DNA of 64,000 bases from Paraburkholderia madseniana (GCF_009690905.1 NZ_VOSW01000030.1:1-64000); one strand, 5' to 3'. Counted from the stretch's first letter, positions 44,226 through 53,587 are shown. Translations and numbers: made by a program. Notes: generated by a model not told the origin, from the letters alone.

Positions 44226-45203
44226 ATGAACAGATTGTTTCTTGGGTTTGCCGTGTTGCTGTTTTTCGCCGTGGTGCTCGTGATCGAGGCGGGCTACCTG
44301 TGGTGGAACAGTCATCATGGGCCGGTGGTCAAGCGGCTCGATCAGCGCATTCGCGCGATGTCGGTGGGCGGCGAAATCGGCACCGCACAGTTGTCGATTC
44401 TGAAAGCACGGCTGCTGAGCGATTCGCCTTCGCTAACGAAGCTGCTGCTCGCGATTCCGCGCATCCACATGCTGGACCGGTTGCTGCTGCAGTCGGGGCG
44501 CGACTGGTCGGTGGGGCGGTTTCTCACCTATACGCTCGTGTTGCCGTGTGTGGCCGCGGCGGTCGCGCTGTGCCTCGGTGTGCCGCTGCTGCCTTCGCTT
44601 GCGCTCGCGGCAGTGTTCGCGCTGCTGCCGCTCGGGCATGTGCATCGCAGCCGTTCGAAACGTATCGCGGTGCTCGAGCGGCAGTTGCCCGAGGCAGCGG
44701 ACCTGATCAGCCGCGCGCTGCGCGCCGGGCACTCGTTCCCGAGTTCGCTCGGCATGGTGGGCGAAGAACTCGCCAACCCGCTCGGCGGCGAGTTTCAGAC
44801 CACCTTCGATGAGATCAGCTACGGCGTGTCGATGAACGACGCACTGAAGAACATGGTGGCGCGCGTACCGGTCATGGACCTGCGCTACTTCGTGATTGCG
44901 GTGCTGATCCAGCGCGAGGCGGGCGGCAACCTATCCGAAATCCTCGACAGCATCAGCCAGATCATCCGCGAGCGGCTGAAGCTGCTGAGCAAGGTCAAGG
45001 TGCTGTCGGCTGAAGGGCGTCTCTCGGCATGGATTCTCGGCGCGCTGCCGTTCGCTCTCGCCGGGGTCATCATGCTGATCAATCCGGACTTCTTTATGGG
45101 GCTAATCAACGATCCCGCGGGCTTGAAGATGATCGGCGTCTCGCTGGTCAGCATGTTGTTGGGCATTGTCTGGATGCGTAAAGTCATCCGGATCCACGTC
45201 TGA
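44226..45203 (+). CDS. tadB: Tad pilus assembly inner-membrane protein TadB (locus 2)
   Basis: T2SSF platform protein of 325 residues. N-terminal helix (LFLGFAVLLFFAVVLVIEAGYLWW), central helices (~100-140), LERQLPEAADLISRALRAG, EISYGVSMNDALKNMVARVP, LIQREAGGNLSEILDSI, and two C-terminal helices ending MRKVIRIHV. Partner of TadC in the inner-membrane platform. 21 bases after cpaF. Confidence 0.94.
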   Translation: MNRLFLGFAVLLFFAVVLVIEAGYLWWNSHHGPVVKRLDQRIRAMSVGGEIGTAQLSILKARLLSDSPSLTKLLLAIPRIHMLDRLLLQSGRDWSVGRFLTYTLVLPCVAAAVALCLGVPLLPSLALAAVFALLPLGHVHRSRSKRIAVLERQLPEAADLISRALRAGHSFPSSLGMVGEELANPLGGEFQTTFDEISYGVSMNDALKNMVARVPVMDLRYFVIAVLIQREAGGNLSEILDSISQIIRERLKLLSKVKVLSAEGRLSAWILGALPFALAGVIMLINPDFFMGLINDPAGLKMIGVSLVSMLLGIVWMRKVIRIHV

Positions 45204-45251
45204 GCGGTCGCTGCACGTAGCGGCAATGAGCGGCAAATTCGCGAGGAAATC

Positions 45252-46226
45252 ATGAACACCATGCAGATCGTGTTGCTGGGTGCGACCTTCATCATCGTCT
45301 TCGGCGCGGCGCTGGGCGTCATGCTGATCACACGGCCCAACGTCTTGCAGCGGCGCCTCGAGGCAATCGCGCCCGGCGGTATCGGCCAAAGTGAGAGCGC
45401 CGGGAGCACGATGGCGGAGGGGCGCCCGCAATGGCTGGAGACGATCGCCAAGGCGTCCGCGCATGTGGCGAAGCTATCGTTGCCCACAGAGGGCTGGGAC
45501 AAGTCCGCACTGCGCACGCGTTTCATGAACGCCGGCTGGCGTGGCGCCGCGGCCCCGGCGATCTATTTCGCTGCGAAGACGGTATTTGCGCTCGGTTTGC
45601 CGCTGGTCGCGCTGCTCATGCTGGGGAGCTTGCCGAGTAACGTGCCGCACAGCCTCGCGCTGGTCGCTGTGCTGCTGATGTTGCTGGCGACGCTGGGCTA
45701 CTACCTGCCGAACGTCGTGTTGGCGCGCCAGATCGACCGTCGGCAGCAGGACATTTTCGAAAGCCTGCCCGATGCGCTCGACCTGATGACGGTGTGTGTG
45801 GAGGCTGGCCTCGGTGTCGACGCGGCGATGCTGCGTGTGGCCGACGAGATTCACGTGAAGAGCCAGGTGTTGAGCGACGAGCTCTCACTCGTGCTGCTCG
45901 AGTTGCGCGCCGGATCGAGCCGCGACAAGGCCTTGCGCAATCTGGCGATGCGCACCGGGGTGGCCGATGTGGAGACGCTGGTGGCGATGCTGGTCCAGGC
46001 CGAGCGTTTCGGCACCAGTGTGGGCGCCGCGTTGCGCGTGCAGACGGACATGCTGCGCACGAGGCGGCGCCACCTTGCCGAGGAGCGTGCCGCGAAAGTC
46101 GCGTTGAAGCTGCTGTTTCCGTTGATGTTCTTCATTTTCCCGGCGCTTCTGATCGTGCTGCTTGGACCGGCTGTGATCCAGATCTATCGCGTGATGTTGC
46201 CGACGGTCAGCGGAATCGGGGGATGA
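45252..46226 (+). CDS. tadC: Tad pilus assembly inner-membrane protein TadC (locus 2)
   Basis: T2SSF platform protein of 324 residues: N-terminal helix (IVLLGATFIIVFGAALGVML), KTVFALGLPLVALLMLGSLP and following helices, PDALDLMTVCVEAGLGVDAAM, VQAERFGTSVGAALRVQTDMLRTRR-type segment, C-terminal helix with VIQIYRVMLPTVSGIG. In this locus the minor pilins follow tadC rather than precede cpaE. GAGGAAAT ribosome site. Confidence 0.94.
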   Translation: MNTMQIVLLGATFIIVFGAALGVMLITRPNVLQRRLEAIAPGGIGQSESAGSTMAEGRPQWLETIAKASAHVAKLSLPTEGWDKSALRTRFMNAGWRGAAAPAIYFAAKTVFALGLPLVALLMLGSLPSNVPHSLALVAVLLMLLATLGYYLPNVVLARQIDRRQQDIFESLPDALDLMTVCVEAGLGVDAAMLRVADEIHVKSQVLSDELSLVLLELRAGSSRDKALRNLAMRTGVADVETLVAMLVQAERFGTSVGAALRVQTDMLRTRRRHLAEERAAKVALKLLFPLMFFIFPALLIVLLGPAVIQIYRVMLPTVSGIGG

Positions 46227-46278
46227 CTCGGCGCGACACAGCAAGACGAAACGACAGGCCGGAGCGGGGGAGAACAAG

Positions 46279-46764
46279 ATGAGTGGGTCAAAACGCAGGA
46301 TCGTCAGGCGCTCGCGCAAGGGGCAGAACGGCTCGACCGTGGTGGAGTTCGCGATCGTCGCGCCGCTGCTGTTCTTTGTGATCTGCATGATCATCGACCT
46401 CGGGCTGATGTTCTGGGTCAATCTGACGATGCAGTACGCCGTGCACGAAGGCGCACGTTATGCGGTCACCGGGCAGAGCAACCTCGATCCGAATGCCGCC
46501 AGCCAGCAACGCTATCTGGCCGTGATCCAGGACATCGAGGATGCCTCGATGGGACTCTATACCCTTGTCAACCCGGCCATCTCGGTGACGGTCAACGGCG
46601 TACCCGCAGCGTATGGTGCGAACATGTTCGGCGGTCCCGGCGATCTGATCGTGCTGCAGCTCAATTGTGCGTGGCCGCTTCTTACCCCGTTGATCAAGCC
46701 GTTCTTCACCGGTGGGCAGTACTCGTTCACCGTCGCGGCGACCATGCGTAACGAGGGCTACTGA
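46279..46764 (+). CDS. tadE: TadE-family minor pseudopilin (locus 2, first copy)
   Basis: Protein of 161 residues. Leader RRSRKGQNG followed by STVVEFAIVAPLLFFVICMIIDLGLMFW, a pseudopilin helix with Glu at +5 of the likely cleavage site. Next comes the TadE-type QYAVHEGARYAVTGQ segment and a compact periplasmic domain. GGGGGAGAACA ribosome site. Stop overlaps the next start. Confidence 0.88.
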   Translation: MSGSKRRIVRRSRKGQNGSTVVEFAIVAPLLFFVICMIIDLGLMFWVNLTMQYAVHEGARYAVTGQSNLDPNAASQQRYLAVIQDIEDASMGLYTLVNPAISVTVNGVPAAYGANMFGGPGDLIVLQLNCAWPLLTPLIKPFFTGGQYSFTVAATMRNEGY

Positions 46765-47411
46765 TGAAAACCGTTCCTCACATGAGCCACCTCAAAACAC
46801 GGCGCACGATGGCGGGCATCGCATCAATCGAGTTCGCCGTGCTGCTGCCAATGCTCTTGCTGCTCGCCGTGCCGACCTACGACCTCGCGCGCAACATTCA
46901 GGCCAACATGATTCTCGTGAACGTGAGCCGGGAGGGCGCCAACCTCGCGTTGCGAGCCTCGCTGACTTACCCGATGGAAACCATCATGAACGATCTGGCG
47001 TCGACCACGCCGCCGCTCGACATGGCCAATCGCGGCATGATCTACATCACCGAGGTCATGGGCAACAGCGAAAACTGCAACGCGCAGGGCACCAACTGCA
47101 CGATCCGCAACATCGTGCTCGCGCAATACGAATGGCAACCCAACGGGCAGCAGGGTGCCTATGCACCCTCGAGCGCCGTGTGGAACTGCAGTTCGGGTAA
47201 CTGGGGCAGCGACGGCAGCTGCGGTGGAATTGGTGCAGGTCTCGCCGCTCCGACCGCCAATGCGTTGACAGGACAGTTGGCGGCGGGCCAGATCGTCTAT
47301 GTGGTCGAAAGCTTCTACAAGATGCAGTACCTGTTTGGCGCGGCGAACTTCGGTTTCGGCGCGTCGACCACGGTGCTCAATCCCAATCTGTATTCGATGA
47401 ACGTGTTTTGA
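46764..47411 (+). CDS. tadE: TadE/TadF-type minor pseudopilin (locus 2, second copy)
   Basis: Protein of 215 residues. Leader ending TRRTMAG, then IASIEFAVLLPMLLLLAVPTYDLARNIQANMI with conserved Glu; NVSREGANLALRAS is the TadE-like region after the helix. The C-terminal domain has six cysteines (NCNAQGTNCTI, WNCSSGNWGSDGSCGG), more than other TadE copies here, suggesting disulfide stabilisation. ATG at 46764 overlaps the previous TGA. Confidence 0.85.
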   Translation: MKTVPHMSHLKTRRTMAGIASIEFAVLLPMLLLLAVPTYDLARNIQANMILVNVSREGANLALRASLTYPMETIMNDLASTTPPLDMANRGMIYITEVMGNSENCNAQGTNCTIRNIVLAQYEWQPNGQQGAYAPSSAVWNCSSGNWGSDGSCGGIGAGLAAPTANALTGQLAAGQIVYVVESFYKMQYLFGAANFGFGASTTVLNPNLYSMNVF

Positions 47412-47429
47412 CCGGCCTGCGGGGGCATC

Positions 47430-48803
47430 ATGAAAACAACTGGCTATGCTGGGCGCAGATCCAGCAGACTTAACAGAAAACATAAGCAGCGCGGCGCCGT
47501 CAGCATCATCGTCGCCGCTTCCATCGTGCTCCTGATCGGCGTGGTGGGGATCGCCGTCGATTCGGGGCTGGGCTATATGGTCAAGGCCAAGCTCGACGCC
47601 GCCGCCGATGCGGCCGCGATCGCCGCCGGCGAGGCCGTCACCACCGGCAGCACCCAGGCGGCGCAGGCGGCCAATGCCATAGCGGCTGCCAACAGCTTCT
47701 TCGCCGCCAACTATCCGGCGGGCTACCTCGGCACGACGGCAACGCTCAACGCGCCCTCGGTGGTCTTCAACCAGGGCACGATTACGATCGACACGTCGGC
47801 GCAGGCAAGCATGCCGGTCGGCTTCATGCACCTGTTCGGCTTCAACCTGCTGAACGTGGCGAGCGCTTCAGAGACCGTCAGAAAGGATCTCGACCTGGTG
47901 CTCATCATCGACACCACTGGCTCGATGGCCACCGACCCAGCCGTGCCACCGGCGGTGCGTTCGGCGGCAATTACGTTCCTGCAGCAATTCGACCCGCTCA
48001 CCGACCGGGTTTCGCTGATCCACTTCGCCTACGGTACGGTCGTCGACCAGCCGTTCAACGGTAATGCCCGCGGCTTCGATATGGCGGCGATGACCAAAAG
48101 CATCAACGCGTTCAACTTTGCCGGCAGCACCAATTCGGAGGAAGCTTACTGGAATGCCCTCAACCAGCTGAACACCGTGATTACCCAGCCGTCGAGCTTG
48201 CGTGTCATCGTGTTCTTCTCGGACGGAGCGCCCAACAGCTTCGCCTCGATTTTCCCGACCACGAACAAAAACTGCAATTCTGTAGCCGGCACCATTATCA
48301 GCGGCGATACGCCGAGCACGCCGGCCGCGCTCTACGCTGACAACGTGCAGAGCCAGCAGCTCAGCTCGCCCTGTTACAACAACAACGCGTCGAAGGTGAT
48401 CAGTCAGTTGCCCAACTGGTACAACGCGCACAACACGTCGTGGCTCAACAATCAGACGATACCGGTAATCACGAACACGCCGCGTGTCGTCACCAGCACG
48501 GTGAACTATGCCAACGTGAACAACGCTGGGCGCAACATCGCCGAAGCGATGGCCAACTTGGCCCGCAGTGAAGGCACCTATGTCTACGCGATCGGCCGCG
48601 GGTCGGAACTCCTGACGCCCGAAGGCGCGAATGGGGAGATCGGCCAGGACGTACTGAAGTGCATGGCCAATACGGCGAATTCGCTGCAGCGTTGCTACAA
48701 CCCGAAGCAGCCGGTCGGGGTGTACTGCAGCGCGTTGACGCCGGCCGACATGACGCCGTGTTTTTCCAGACTCGCTTCGGAAATACTCCGGATTGCGAAG
48801 TAG
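47430..48803 (+). CDS. tadG: TadG-like protein with von Willebrand factor A domain (locus 2)
   Basis: Protein of 457 residues. N-terminal TadG segment (KQRGAVSIIVAASIVLLIGVVGIAVDSGLGYMVKAKLDAAADAAA region, ~19-66) with one hydrophobic helix, Ala-rich stretch, then a vWA domain from about 154 (LDLVLIIDTTGSMA) with a DxTGS MIDAS at 161-165 and later GSTNSEE and VIVFFSDGAPN. Two pairs of cysteines lie in the C-terminal part. Domain suggests metal-dependent adhesion or protein contact at the pilus base or tip. 18 bases after the previous gene. Confidence 0.88.
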   Translation: MKTTGYAGRRSSRLNRKHKQRGAVSIIVAASIVLLIGVVGIAVDSGLGYMVKAKLDAAADAAAIAAGEAVTTGSTQAAQAANAIAAANSFFAANYPAGYLGTTATLNAPSVVFNQGTITIDTSAQASMPVGFMHLFGFNLLNVASASETVRKDLDLVLIIDTTGSMATDPAVPPAVRSAAITFLQQFDPLTDRVSLIHFAYGTVVDQPFNGNARGFDMAAMTKSINAFNFAGSTNSEEAYWNALNQLNTVITQPSSLRVIVFFSDGAPNSFASIFPTTNKNCNSVAGTIISGDTPSTPAALYADNVQSQQLSSPCYNNNASKVISQLPNWYNAHNTSWLNNQTIPVITNTPRVVTSTVNYANVNNAGRNIAEAMANLARSEGTYVYAIGRGSELLTPEGANGEIGQDVLKCMANTANSLQRCYNPKQPVGVYCSALTPADMTPCFSRLASEILRIAK

Positions 48804-48863
48804 GTAAGCGCCGGATAAGCGATCCACAGAACGAAGACGACGATGCCCCAGGCGGAGAACATC

Positions 48864-49517
48864 ATGACACCAGCCAAACCCATGACTGCAGCGTTGGCAA
48901 CCGACTGGGGCACGCTCCTCGTCAACGTGGTCGCGCGCGCGATGACGGTGCTGCTGATGGGCGTGTTCGTCTACGCCGCGATGCGGCAGTGGCTCGCCGC
49001 GCCTGCGCGCATCACGCTGATGTTGATGGTGATCTCGGAGCTGACGGCGGTGGGGGTATCGCTCGTATCACGTTCGCCGCAAAAGCGCGACTGGACGCCA
49101 ACGACTTTCGTCTGCACGGTCGCGGCAACCTACTATTTTCTCGCCGTGTGGCTTGCGCCCGGCATTCACCTGGTGCCGGAGGCGGTCGGGACGACGCTGC
49201 AGGTGGCTGGCCTCGGCTGGCAAATTTTCGCCAAGTTGTCGTTGCGCCGCTCGTTCGGACTGCTGCCAGCCAACCGCGGGATCGTCTCGTCCGGTGCGTA
49301 CCGGTTCATGCGGCACCCGATTTATCTCGGCTACTGCATTGCCGATATTGGTTTCTTGCTGGCTAATTTTGGGATTCAAAACCTGCTGGTCTATGGCGCT
49401 TTGTTTATGCTGCAGGCCTACCGGATCCTGCGAGAGGAAAAGCTTCTCTCCGCCGATGAAGGCTATCGGACCTACAAGGGCAAGGTACGTTGCCGAGTGA
49501 TTCCGGGCTTGTTTTGA
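48864..49517 (+). CDS. Isoprenylcysteine carboxyl methyltransferase-family membrane protein
   Basis: Integral membrane protein of 217 residues with about five hydrophobic segments. C-terminal ICMT/PEMT-type SAM-binding signature: YRFMRHPIYLGYCIADIGF (RHP-x-Y-x-G) and LREEKLLSADEGYRTYKGKV (E-E-x-x-L). Such bacterial proteins probably methylate small or lipid substrates; no prenylated protein is expected. Only 60 bases after tadG and same strand, so possibly the last gene of the Tad locus 2 operon. ATG 48864 chosen for GGAG 7 bases upstream; ATG 48843 would add seven residues. Confidence 0.8.
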   Translation: MTPAKPMTAALATDWGTLLVNVVARAMTVLLMGVFVYAAMRQWLAAPARITLMLMVISELTAVGVSLVSRSPQKRDWTPTTFVCTVAATYYFLAVWLAPGIHLVPEAVGTTLQVAGLGWQIFAKLSLRRSFGLLPANRGIVSSGAYRFMRHPIYLGYCIADIGFLLANFGIQNLLVYGALFMLQAYRILREEKLLSADEGYRTYKGKVRCRVIPGLF

Positions 49518-49729
49518 GGGCTTCCGGCATGCAGCATCTGCATGGCTGACCACAAAGCGTTGGCCGTCTTTGTGGCGCGAATCTGCAGCAGCCGATCCGG
49601 GGAAAGACCGATGTACTCGAGACCGAGGCCGTTCGGAACGTGCGGCGGCTGAACTGTCGCAACTGGCCATTTGCCCAGTGCGCTGAGCGCAGGACGAAGC
49701 AGCCGCATCTCTCCTACGCCGGCCTGCTG

Positions 49730-50165
49730 GCCCATCGTCGCCACTGCGGCTGTCGCCGTCAGCACACCAACGCCCGGAATCTCGGTAGTCGACTTAACCG
49801 CCTTGTTCTCCAGCATCCACCGGTGCAGCCGCCGCTCGATCACGGCGATCTGCTCGTCGAGCTTCGTCAACCCATTCCACTGCTCGCGCAACGCGTCGAC
49901 CAGCACTGCCGGCAGGCGATCCAAGACTCTGGCCAGCACCGCGGATATCGCCTTGTCCGACGCAGCCCGGTCCTTCCCCATCACTTCACCGTATTCGGTC
50001 AATAGTCCGCGCAGGCTGTTGATCTGCATCGTACGGAACTTCACCAGTTGCTGCCGCATCCGGTGCGGCGCCAGCACGGCCTGTTGCGCTTCGGTTTTTA
50101 CTGCCACCGCTTTGCCTGGTTGCTGCACGGCCAGTCAGATCGCAGCGGGCGTCTGCTGCATGGCT
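49730..50165 (-). pseudogene. IS110-family transposase fragment
   Basis: About 130 residues match the middle of IS110 transposases: VQQPGKAVAVKTEAQQAVLAPHRMRQQLVKFRTMQINSLRGLLTEYGEV-type sequence, then the Transposase_20 start STTEIPGVGVLTATAAVATMG. The N-terminal DEDD domain is gone except for a frameshifted trace (ADAR) near 50155, and after VATMG the similarity stops abruptly although the frame stays open to 49472. Dead element lying between the end of Tad locus 2 and the recombinase trio. Confidence 0.8.
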
Positions 50166-50292
50166 CTTGTTGCGGATACCTTATTCTTCCGCAACGCATC
50201 GCGCGATCTGTCGACGAACGCCAATAACAGTTGTCTCCGTGGCATGCCGTCGACCGAGGACTGGCGCCCGCCACGGCGCGGCCTAACCGTGG

Positions 50293-50964
50293 TTAGCCGC
50301 TCAGTGCTTTGCGGATCGCCTTGGTGTATCCCACCTCGAAGAGCATCCTTCCTCTGCCATTGAGGATTTCTCCGTGACCACCCTCACGCCATCCCTGGTC
50401 CTCAAGAAATTGAGGCGAAATCGCTTTTTGCAAAGCGTCCCGCTCTGACGGGGTGAATTGCTGAGCTGTTGTCGGCAAAGTCGTCGTTTCGGCCGAGGTG
50501 CCGTAGGCTACGGTTGCGCCCAAGGGACGTCGATCTACCGTAACCTGCGTGTGCGCCTTCATCACGTTGAGTTGAGCCTTCAACTTGTCCCGCTCCGTGA
50601 TGACGGCCTGCATGATGGAGCGGATGGCAGGGTCTTCGATTCTCAGGAGATACTCGTGACTCGCCAGGGTTTTCGGCTCTTTTAGGGCAGGCGGGCCGGC
50701 GTAAGCAGCCCACACTTCAATGAGTGCCCGGTAGTCCGCTGAGGCAGCGTTGTACAGCACACGGCCCTTCAGAATCCCTTGCGCTTCGCAGAGGCGCCCG
50801 ATGTCCGAAATGGAGAAGCTTCGTGAGCCGCCTTCGTACTGGTGACGACAGACGTCGTGCAGTTTCGCGAGATTTCCTTGCCGCTGCGACCGCCCGCCTT
50901 TGGCGAGTAGTGACTCCAGGACGGCGTCCGGATGAATCATCTGTGTTGGGGCGTTCACTGGCAT
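50293..50964 (-). CDS. gmtX: GmtX-like protein of a gamma-mobile-trio-type module
   Basis: Protein of 223 residues. N-terminal helical part SRQGN-type (SQRQGNLAKLHDVCRHQYEGG, SFSISDIGRLCEAQGI) resembles a DNA-associated helix-turn-helix-like segment. A coiled-coil-like stretch follows near 110-140 (RSIMQAVITERDKLKAQLN), and a C-terminal domain (LQKAISPQFLEDQGWREGGHGEILNGRGRMLFEVGY). I recognise this from memory as the third, non-recombinase member of gamma-mobile-trio islands. Start overlaps the gmtZ stop by 10 bases, so the three genes form one unit. Confidence 0.72.
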   Translation of the reverse strand: MPVNAPTQMIHPDAVLESLLAKGGRSQRQGNLAKLHDVCRHQYEGGSRSFSISDIGRLCEAQGILKGRVLYNAASADYRALIEVWAAYAGPPALKEPKTLASHEYLLRIEDPAIRSIMQAVITERDKLKAQLNVMKAHTQVTVDRRPLGATVAYGTSAETTTLPTTAQQFTPSERDALQKAISPQFLEDQGWREGGHGEILNGRGRMLFEVGYTKAIRKALSG

Positions 50965-53567
50965 CCCTCCGCCAGTCGAGTGGCTACGGAGGGCCAGGAC
51001 TGATCATGCCTAACTGATGACAGCAAACCGGAAAGGTCGATGCCGAAGTGCTCGCTGAGGCTACTTCCGGCGTCCATAAGGCGAATCACCTCCCGTTGAC
51101 CAAGCGCGGGATTGGCCGGATTCATTTCCTGGGCGAGCCGGTTCATAAAAGCGTTGCCCAGTCGTAACTGCTCCTGCTCGGAAAGCAGCATAAAGATTGG
51201 TGGAAGGTTGTCCCTGTACAGGACGCCATCGAGCAATTGACTGCGCCGGAAAACCGCCTTGCCTGGCTCGAGGTCGGGGTAGATTTCGGCGTTCTGGCAC
51301 ACTCCGGCCAGTTGCAGTAGTTCGGACTCTGTTTCCTCGAAGGCGAGATGCACATCGACGAGGGTGCCAGCAGCGACGAGCTGCGCACCATCGCCCCGAG
51401 TGGATTCGAGCGCTTCCTGACAGCGCTCCATCAAGCGATAGCAGGCCACGAGATCCTCGGCGAGGTCGCTGAAGCGCTTCATCGCCGTCTCCCACACGCG
51501 TTCGGCCTGGCGGTATGCGTCGAGCCGGGCGAATGGCTGGCCAGCTTCTTCAGCATCGGCCTTCCGCCTCTTTAGGTCCTGCAGGACCTTGTCATTGGCG
51601 AGACATGCATTCCGCGCCTCATCGAAGTGGTAAGCGATAGTGTTGAAGTGCGCGCCTAGGGCAGACAGGTAGTGGGGCTCGGTCACGAACCATCGGCAGC
51701 GTACGCAGTTGCGGCTGCCGCCGGGAACATGGAGGTACTTCGGAAATTGAGATGAGCCGATATTGGGCCCCCCGTTGTAGCAGCCACCGATGGCGGAGTT
51801 TTCTTTCACTTCGCTGGTATTGCCGCCGACGAGACATAGACCGTGATGCAATGGCATCCAGCCAACGGGGTTACGGGCGGCCGGATGCTGCGGTATCGCT
51901 GCCGCGAGACTGGGTGCGCTATTGCAGATTGCCTGCTGAAGCAACTGGTCGTGCTCGGTGTCGAGCAGAAAATTCTGGATGCTGGCTTCCTTGCTGGCTT
52001 CTAGCCGTTCGGCCGCGCCGGTCAGGACGTCCCGGACATAGGCGGCACCCGGCTTTGTATAGTACAGAGTCATCATAAGGCGGCTATGGCCGACCAGCTT
52101 CTGCAAAATCGGGAAAGGTACCTGGCCATCGAGCGCCAAGGCCGTCACTAGCGCTACGCGCAGACTATGCAGGGGAAAGAGTGTTGTCGGCGATCCTGAC
52201 CTTTCCGTTGGAGTCGGCAGCAGAAGAATCGGCACCCCGTTGCTGTGGGTTTCATTTCTCCTGGCCAGCCGTGTTTCTAGGGCTTCCAGCAGGGCGAACC
52301 AAGGAGATTGCATCTGCTTGTCGCTTATGACCAGGTGCTGCTCACCAACCTTTGCCTCGGGCAGCCGGAAGAGAAAGCAGGCGGCCGGATAGCTCGCCAG
52401 CTGCATCTCGCTCTTCGCCTTGAGATGGCGGGCGTCGAGCTCTGTCCATGCGGTTCGCCGCTGGATGGGATTGTATTTTTCTTGCCAGTCGCGCAGCTTT
52501 TCGAGCCAATAGAAAACCAGTTCATGAAGGCGCCCTTCCGTGGGCCATGGGAGCGTGTAGCCCTTGTCCGGTCCCGATTTGGCGATGTCCCGCGTCTTGT
52601 TGGTGTTGATGTACAGAATAGATGACATCGGTTCACCGTCCGTGAGCGGGCTTGTGCGGCGGAAAACTCCCTGCTGCAGTGGTCTGCGTTCGGAACCTTC
52701 TGCAAGGGAGCGAGGATTCAGTACCCAATTTCCCGACTGATAACGCCATGTATCAGCTTCGCCGGAGTCGAGCATGCGTACTTGGAACGTGCGTAGCGGC
52801 AGCAATAACTTGATCAGCAATGCTACCCAACGCACCGGACTCCACATCTCGAGCAATGGGCCCCCGGCAGTTCGCTGTCGAACCCGCCAGACGCAATCCG
52901 GATCGCCCCGGTCAATCTCGGCTTCCGCCACTGGAAACCATTCCGGCGCAAGGCCTCCGCGCCCAGATTCCACGCCCAACGCGCTGTGTGCCCATCGCCA
53001 GTCACGGAAGTGTGGCCCGGCTGCGAGCATTTTGCGCAGTTCGTCAATGTAGCCATAGGGTAGCGGGGAATAGACGCTCTCGTCGAGCCTGGGCAAGTCA
53101 GACTTCGAGCGGTGCGCAATCGGGTTGCGATAGTCTGGCAAGACCAACGGGTGGCCGTCGACGTCGGGCGTGCTGAACTCCTGCAATAACACGAAGTGCA
53201 GGAATAGGTGTATGTAGTTGTTGCACTCAACTCCATGCTTCGAGTCCGGACAGGCGGTCTGATAAAAATCCGGCAGGACCGTGCTGCGCGCAAGGAACAC
53301 TGCCGGGTCCAGCGGGAGTGCGTGGCGCACCACATATCTTTCAAGGAAGATCGTCAGGGCGAAGAGTCGATGACTGACACCCCGGGACTCTCCTCTCATC
53401 CATTCCACCGCCAGCGCGCGCCAGGTCGCTAACTGAGGATAGTCTCGGTCGACCCAACCGAGCGCAATGTCATGTTCGCGGCGACCGCCCCCCACCTTGC
53501 TTGCCTCGGCGGTTCGGGGAACGCTTGGTGCCTTGCGTCGCAACCTGGGCGGCGATTGTTCGGTCAT
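50955..53567 (-). CDS. gmtZ: GmtZ-like large integrase (VPA1269-family)
   Basis: Large protein of 870 residues, the VPA1269-type member of the trio. N-terminal region has VLPDFYQTACPDSKHGV, PLPYGYIDELRKMLAAGPHFRDW. A tyrosine-recombinase catalytic core is visible near 467-503: HSLR (H467, R470), GHS (H494) and YY (502-503), spaced as in the family. The C-terminal third adds a Cys-containing segment (NCVRCRWF) and long helices rich in Glu/Gln/Leu. Probably cooperates with GmtY in site-specific insertion. Middle gene of the unit, 20 bases after gmtY. Confidence 0.75.
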   Translation of the reverse strand: MTEQSPPRLRRKAPSVPRTAEASKVGGGRREHDIALGWVDRDYPQLATWRALAVEWMRGESRGVSHRLFALTIFLERYVVRHALPLDPAVFLARSTVLPDFYQTACPDSKHGVECNNYIHLFLHFVLLQEFSTPDVDGHPLVLPDYRNPIAHRSKSDLPRLDESVYSPLPYGYIDELRKMLAAGPHFRDWRWAHSALGVESGRGGLAPEWFPVAEAEIDRGDPDCVWRVRQRTAGGPLLEMWSPVRWVALLIKLLLPLRTFQVRMLDSGEADTWRYQSGNWVLNPRSLAEGSERRPLQQGVFRRTSPLTDGEPMSSILYINTNKTRDIAKSGPDKGYTLPWPTEGRLHELVFYWLEKLRDWQEKYNPIQRRTAWTELDARHLKAKSEMQLASYPAACFLFRLPEAKVGEQHLVISDKQMQSPWFALLEALETRLARRNETHSNGVPILLLPTPTERSGSPTTLFPLHSLRVALVTALALDGQVPFPILQKLVGHSRLMMTLYYTKPGAAYVRDVLTGAAERLEASKEASIQNFLLDTEHDQLLQQAICNSAPSLAAAIPQHPAARNPVGWMPLHHGLCLVGGNTSEVKENSAIGGCYNGGPNIGSSQFPKYLHVPGGSRNCVRCRWFVTEPHYLSALGAHFNTIAYHFDEARNACLANDKVLQDLKRRKADAEEAGQPFARLDAYRQAERVWETAMKRFSDLAEDLVACYRLMERCQEALESTRGDGAQLVAAGTLVDVHLAFEETESELLQLAGVCQNAEIYPDLEPGKAVFRRSQLLDGVLYRDNLPPIFMLLSEQEQLRLGNAFMNRLAQEMNPANPALGQREVIRLMDAGSSLSEHFGIDLSGLLSSVRHDQSWPSVATRLAEGCQ

Positions 53568-53587
53568 GTTTGGTTTTTCCTCCGTTA

